Assembly: GCA_023101885.1 (NCBI GenBank)
Contig: JALPQD010000004.1
Location: 16,706,688-16,770,687 of the forward strand
Source: Typhlomys cinereus
Lineage: Eukaryota; Chordata; Mammalia; Rodentia; Platacanthomyidae
Direction of reading: 5' to 3'
DNA length: 64,000 nucleotides
Below the pieces are notes generated by a model. The model had not been told where the DNA came from. It saw only the letters and a program-made list of their open reading frames with translations, and did no database searches. Numbering within the stretch: position 1 is the stretch's first letter; the number at the start of each line of letters is the position of its first letter. Below, piece by piece: positions 58,906 to 64,000 of this stretch. The translations under genes and the position numbers were made by a program.

Positions 58906-60189
58906 GTATTGAAGAGCAATGTTTGTCAGGATTTGATCTTTACATACTGAGATTTGATTTGATACGAACAAGATATTCTGGTGCAGTACTCACAGTTTGA
59001 TTATGTGCTATACATTTCAAAAAGTTAAAGAAAATATGCTGAATATTTTCAATATAAAAAATCTTGGATAGATTTATCTAGCCTTACTTGAATGTTACTT
59101 AATATACAGATGAGTTGAAATTTCATGGTATTCCACTAACAGAATTTTAAGTTTTGTATATATTTGAGTAAAAAATATTAGAAAGAGAAAAAGTTATTTT
59201 CTCATAATCTGTTTTACATTTGTGGAATGCTTCCTACAAATAGACAGAAATCAAGATTCATGAACAAAAAAAAAGTCTCTGTAAACTGAAGCTGAATAAA
59301 AAATTACAATTTTGATTCTTAAAATAAAATTCATATATTGCCAAAAATAGATAGCCTTATACCTACTTTGAGGAAGAATTCAGAATCTATAGTCACAAGG
59401 ATAGGTTGTAAGAAACTAGGAAAGTAAGGAACTATAATTACTGTGGATATATTAAGAATGAGCTTTACTGGAATAAACTCAGCTTTTTGACAAGTTTAAC
59501 AAGATAGAAAATCAGAAAAAAATCAGTAGATAAGAAATATCCATATTTCAGTATAATACTCACATGTCTCTCTTGATATAATCATGAATGAGAAGGAGAA
59601 ATGAGTGGAATGATTGCACAATTAGGTGAACTTGTGTCTGATTGAACAACTATACTCAGAGGTTTCCAATTAATGGATCACACCAGCTTTAATGGGCATT
59701 ATCCTTAGTCCTGTGCCTCAAGATAGCACTTTACCAAGTGAGTTAAATGAGGATTGTTATGAATATTGATGAGGCTGCTGAATGCTATGAAGCTGGAATT
59801 GAGAGAAAAATTAAACCAGAAAAATAGTGTAGAAAAATAAGGGTCTGAAATAAGTAAATCCATGCACTCAGGTCACACAAATATATGCATGATAGATACA
59901 AGGAAACTAAGGTAATTTAAGCTCTTTCATCAGATCTGAAAGGAGGTAGTAAGTTCTGGAAAGTAAAACTTAAAAAGACAACCTGAACAGCAGATCAATG
60001 TAGCTAGAAATAATGACAATAATAATGAACCTCATGAGAAAATGGAATAAAATTGCTATGATGATACAAAAATCATGTCATATACTACAGGAGAAATCAT
60101 ATATGGCCTATGTATGAATGTATCTACAAGTTGTAGATGTAGAAACATGAGGGGGTTGTGAAAATGAGTATTTGTGCTATTCATACTCA
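58906..60189. other. Plain AT-rich intergenic sequence
   Basis: No gene or repeat recognised. Confidence 0.5.
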
Positions 60190-60420
60190 ATCAGTTCTCT
60201 ACCTTATTATTTTTGAAATTGGGTTTATAATTAAATACAGAGCCCACCAACCTAATTATCCAACTTGCTTTGGCAAATCCTAAGTTCTGTTTTCCTGGGC
60301 TGGAATTACAGACAGGTTTCTACATCTTCCCAACATTTCCTGGTATCTGTGGATTAGAACTTAAGTCTTCTGCTTACACAGCAAGCAATTTCACCATGAA
60401 CTATCTTTCCACTCCCTTCA
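60190..60420 (-). mobile_element. Old dimeric rodent SINE (RSINE1/B4-like), minus strand
   Basis: The middle reads 'cctgggctggaattacagac' (antisense 7SL-type segment), the right end 'gcaagcaatttcaccatgaa' and 'ctatctttccactccc' (antisense tRNA-like head). Same family as 3838 and 34138. Confidence 0.55.
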
Positions 60421-60494
60421 CATACTTCTTACAGGAAAGAGATTAAAAGCAATTTATACTTTGAAAAATGAGTGAGTGTTCTTAAATAAGAAAT

Positions 60495-60765
60495 GATTCT
60501 GTTGCATATAAGTCTTTTTTCTTAATTGGGTTCTGGTGGGTATCCAAAAAAGCATTGGAAATAGCCTATATTATTCAGGGAACCTCTAGGACCTATCTGA
60601 ACAGTTGTTGCTTTGTTTGACCTACAAGTTCTACGAGGAGCATCTGAAGGCAATTTCTGATATCCATTTGCTCCAATCTCCATGTACTCTTGTATACAAT
60701 ACCTATAGTCACATTCCTGTTTTTAATTGAATTTTTAAATAAAGTAATAAATCACAAGATTATAT
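60495..60765 (-). mobile_element. Possible old L1 3'UTR, minus strand
   Basis: Shares 'gctttgtttgacctacaagt', 'ggagcatctgaaggcaattt' and a terminal 'gaatttttaaataaagtaat' with 42056-42230, where the element precedes antisense ORF2. No ORF2 follows here, so it is a 3'UTR-only or unrelated repeat copy. Confidence 0.4.
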
Positions 60766-61485
60766 AGTCTAAAGACAGTATTACTAAAAACAATACACAC
60801 TTCAGTTCTTAACCATGAAAAAGTCAATTCTGATGTCATCAGGAAACTTCCTCTATAATGGCTAGCTTTTATAATACCAAAAGGCAATATGCAGGCCACT
60901 GGAGGAGAAATTTCATCAAATAGTCTTACTCAACTATGAATCCCATGAGCTACAACAAGAATCAGACTGGCTAGATGTGCAGATCAGTCCAAAAGTAGTA
61001 CAAGTATATGGGGCTAGCCAAATGCTTTCTAAATCTAGTTAAGGCCAACTTAATAGGAGGCAACTTATGTATTGTAAAACTGGCTAAGAATCTATAGATA
61101 AAGAAACCATAGGCTTTAGGAGATAATTCACTACTATTGATTTGCTAAATAGCCATCAAAAAGCAGACAATTAAATACATAGGTAAGTGTAGCTTTCAGA
61201 CTGCGTTTGCAAGGTATAATTTTTTCCAATGTGCAGTAATGAATACAGAGAATCACAGATAGTCATAGTGCAAATCCTAAGTGAGTTTAAAGCATTTGAT
61301 ATAAACAGGACATCTAAATATGCATCCTAACATAAAGCTTAAAAAACATCACAGAAGAAGAGACAAAAAATGTAAGAGACATTTTTTTATGTTCTGGGAT
61401 ATTGCAAAAGTGTAACAGATTATGCAGTGATTTGATTCTAGTTTTCTTCAGAAATACCAGGTTCAAATATAGAAAAAGTAGTTTT
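60766..61485. other. Plain AT-rich intergenic sequence
   Basis: No gene or repeat recognised. Confidence 0.5.
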
Positions 61486-61499
61486 AAAAGCTCTATCGT

Positions 61500-62192
61500 T
61501 TCCAGAAACAAGGAGAGAGGGGACCATGTTATAGCAGAGAAAATAGGCCTCCATCAAGGACTGCAAGGGGTGACATACAATGCCCATCAGGACCATGATC
61601 CAGAACTTCAGAGACTCTATATCAACTATCTAGAACTAAGCCAGCCTAATCTCTCCCCATCCTGAAGCTCAGGGAAATTTGCAGAAGAGGGGGCAGTAAG
61701 ATTGTAAGAGCACAAGGATGGGAGGAGCAACGATATCCAAGATACTCCACACAAGTTAGGGCCTAAACAATCATAATTGGACTTTGCATGCCCTGCGCAA
61801 TGTCCAACACACTATTGACCCCACAAAGTCTAGCATTTGCTAAAGGCACCAAGATCCTTGGAAGGATTGACAGCCACAGTAGTGCTCCTATGCTTAAGGG
61901 AAACACAGGAATGGATTCAGGGAAATGCCACTGGGTCCTTGTATGTCATCGGAGAGGAGGGCCCAGAGGAGAGTCTGGCATGCACATTGAAGGATTCTCC
62001 AGGGATTGGGGGGGGGGAAGGCACTGGGAGATGGGGAGGGAGGGGTGAGGTGAGGGGGAGCAGGGGGATTGAGGGGTGGAGGAGGGAGGGAGGGAGGGAA
62101 CCAGTGTACCTACTAAGTTTGTATGAGCGGAAATAATAATAAAAAATGTTAAAAAAAAGAAAAAAGAAAACAAAACAAAATAAAACAAAAAA
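61500..62192 (+). mobile_element. 5'-truncated L1 3' end with target-site duplication
   Basis: About 690 bp of L1 3'UTR on the plus strand: 'ggagagaggggaccatgtta', 'cctgaagctcagggaaattt', 'gcgcaatgtccaacacacta', 'aaggattctccagggattgg', a G-rich purine tract (61996-62100) and 'gtttgtatgagcggaaataa' before an A-rich end. Perfect 14-bp target-site duplication aaaagctctatcgt at 61486-61499 and 62193-62206. The 86- to 142-codon frames on both strands are readings of this 3'UTR. Confidence 0.93.
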
Positions 62193-62206
62193 AAAAGCTC
62201 TATCGT

Positions 62207-64000
62207 GTCTTGGAATATAATTATATATCCAAATCAAAGCAAATGTAACAAATATCATAAAAGACAAGTTGATATAACGGTCGACAATGTAATAGAAGGA
62301 AACAATACCCAAATGTGTTAATTCAGCACTGAACAAATGTGACAATTTCTTGATGGTAATTTAAAGTCACTAGACATGTCCCCATGGGTGAAAAACTACA
62401 TTTGTGTGGAGGAGTTTATGCTTCAGGAATTTCCACATTAGCACTGATGTCTCTTCATGTATATCTCATGGTAATAAATCTTAAATATTTAGGCAACAAA
62501 ATATCAGAACTTGTGAGATTAAGTAATATACATCAAAATATGCATTTAAGACTATCAACTGAAATGTAATAAATTCTAAGAGTATGAAGAAGATATAAAT
62601 TTATTGGATTTGTTCTAAAACTCAAGATTTAAAGAAATTTTTAGTTTAAAAAAAGAATTCAAGATATATATATGGCCATCATTCTGATAGAAATAGTTTA
62701 GTGGAAGGAAGTTGTTTAGTAAATGGTTCTATTCTAAGAAGTTATCATTAGTTCTTTTTAAACCATGGCCATTGGTCAGGTCATGCTAGAGAAATTCGAG
62801 AGACCAAAGTCAAGAATAAGCTGAAATCATGCTCTAAGTGATGTAAATAGAGATAAATCACTCAGAAAAAAAATCGTAATTAAACTTCAAAAATGTTCAA
62901 CCAGAAAGGGATTTTTAAAGAAAATAGAAGAAATAGGAACATTTTTCATTAAAGAAACACTACTCAAAGAATTTGTATTCCTTCAGGTTCCATTCAGTGA
63001 GATAACTGGCTAGTAGCTGAACTTAGTTTATTGTTATCTTTATAACACGTACTCCTGAGAGTACAGTACACAGTTCTTTTACTTGGCATATGTATCTCTT
63101 ATGCTCATTCTTCTGTCCACTGTGACCCAGATTCACTCAGTAAAGATAGAACTAGACTCAAATCCATCTAAGGGATATTCAGAGTTGCTTCAACCATCTC
63201 AGAGAAGTACAAGAGTTTTCAAAGAAATGTTCTTCTATTCAAAGATAATTACTTTATGCTCATTTAGATGTTTCTTAGAGGCATTAGTTACCTGTAGGTC
63301 CTATTATTCCTTTTTCTGCTTCTTCGCATGAACTAAGATAAGTGCAGTAGCTTATGTGAAGCAGTCAGACCTCCATTCGTGTGGTCATCTACTAACTGTA
63401 GTGCTGCTAAAAGAATTTAGGAAATATTGGGGAACATCAAGTTTAGAGACAGTACCGGTATTCATTTTTGATGTGACAAAAGAGTAGTGGACTAAAATGA
63501 AGACAAATATTTGAAAAAATCTTATCAAATAGTAACATTTATTATAAATAGTGCATTTTAATGTCCTTAATTTTTTATATTGATAAAAGAAATCAAATAT
63601 AAAGAAAACAATTGCACATTACCAGAGTAGAAAAGTGAACATAATAAAAATTCTAACCAAACTTACTTGTTGGTTTCATGCAATCTCTGGAGAAACTTTT
63701 ACAAATGATTTTTCAAACAAATACAAGTATAAAGTTCATGTAAAAATTGAAGCCTCTAGAATAATTATAATTTTTGTTAATAAAAGAATAAATTATGAAT
63801 GACCTTACTCATGAAGTTTACTTATATTGTTATATTACTCAAGACATATAGTTATAGAAAAAGTTAAAATACAATTAAAAAAATTAAAAAAACTTAAAAT
63901 AGTCTCATACAAATGTGCCCAATGGTTTCATCTTAAATATAAAGTAGCAATTCAATAAAGAAAGAGATCCTTATGTAGAATTGGCAATATACAAAAGATT
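62207..64000. other. Plain AT-rich intergenic sequence
   Basis: No gene or repeat recognised to the end of the window. The 82-codon frame at 63083-63331 has a hydrophobic start, but no supporting splice, poly-A or homology signal was seen. Confidence 0.45.

Noticed and set aside
61837..62345. 99- and 142-codon frames on opposite strands
   Set aside because: Both read through an L1 3'UTR and purine tract bounded by a target-site duplication.

Overview
This window reads as intergenic, repeat-dense nuclear DNA from a rodent. It is AT-rich and has no intact protein-coding gene: every long open frame falls in a transposon, a microsatellite or low-complexity sequence. Rodent origin is inferred from B1 (7SL-derived) and ID-B1 composite SINE remnants, tRNA-headed SINEs of B2-superfamily type, and many L1 LINE pieces whose 3' ends carry a G-rich purine tract and an Lx-like 3'UTR. 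The youngest SINE has a B2-like head but a CpG-rich body that I cannot match from memory to mouse or rat B2, B1 or ID. A mouse-related lineage outside the well-known murines (for example a dipodoid) is possible but unproven. Family names are from memory, not from a database search.

Layout. 1-13 kb: mostly unique AT-rich DNA with old SINEs, an ERVL-type LTR candidate, an L1 3' end (7.3-7.7 kb), a promoter-like block (7.7-8.3 kb) and an antisense L1 (10.7-11.5 kb). 13.2-18.4 kb: an old sense-strand L1, ORF1-like then ORF2-like, broken by later insertions. 18.6-26.4 kb: L1 3'UTR pieces, SINEs, an LTR candidate and long plain stretches. 26.5-28.8 kb: an unidentified GC-richer block and a minus-strand processed pseudogene of prohibitin (PHB1). 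29-44 kb: several SINEs with target-site duplications, a clean 5'-truncated L1 at 32.2-33.3 kb, a MaLR-type internal fragment, a 540-bp purine tract, a 152-bp near-perfect direct repeat (40.0 and 41.2 kb), and an L2 relic. 45.8-48.2 kb: an L1 with an inverted 5' part beside an antisense L1 fragment hosting a young SINE. 51.5-57.1 kb: the longest L1, sense strand and decayed, with an LTR-like insertion. 57.4-57.8 kb: an old tandem repeat of 171-bp period. 58-64 kb: L1 fragments, including a 5'-truncated copy with a 14-bp target-site duplication, and plain sequence.

There are no operons or cooperating genes. The content is explained by successive retroposition: L1 supplies the machinery, and the SINEs, the PHB1 copy and short L1 tails look like products of L1-type target-primed insertion (A-rich ends, with 11-19 bp target duplications where I could place them). 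I found no evidence for a new protein-based system. The most useful novel-looking items are the young two-subfamily SINE, the 152-bp duplication, the 171-bp tandem repeat and the twin-primed L1.
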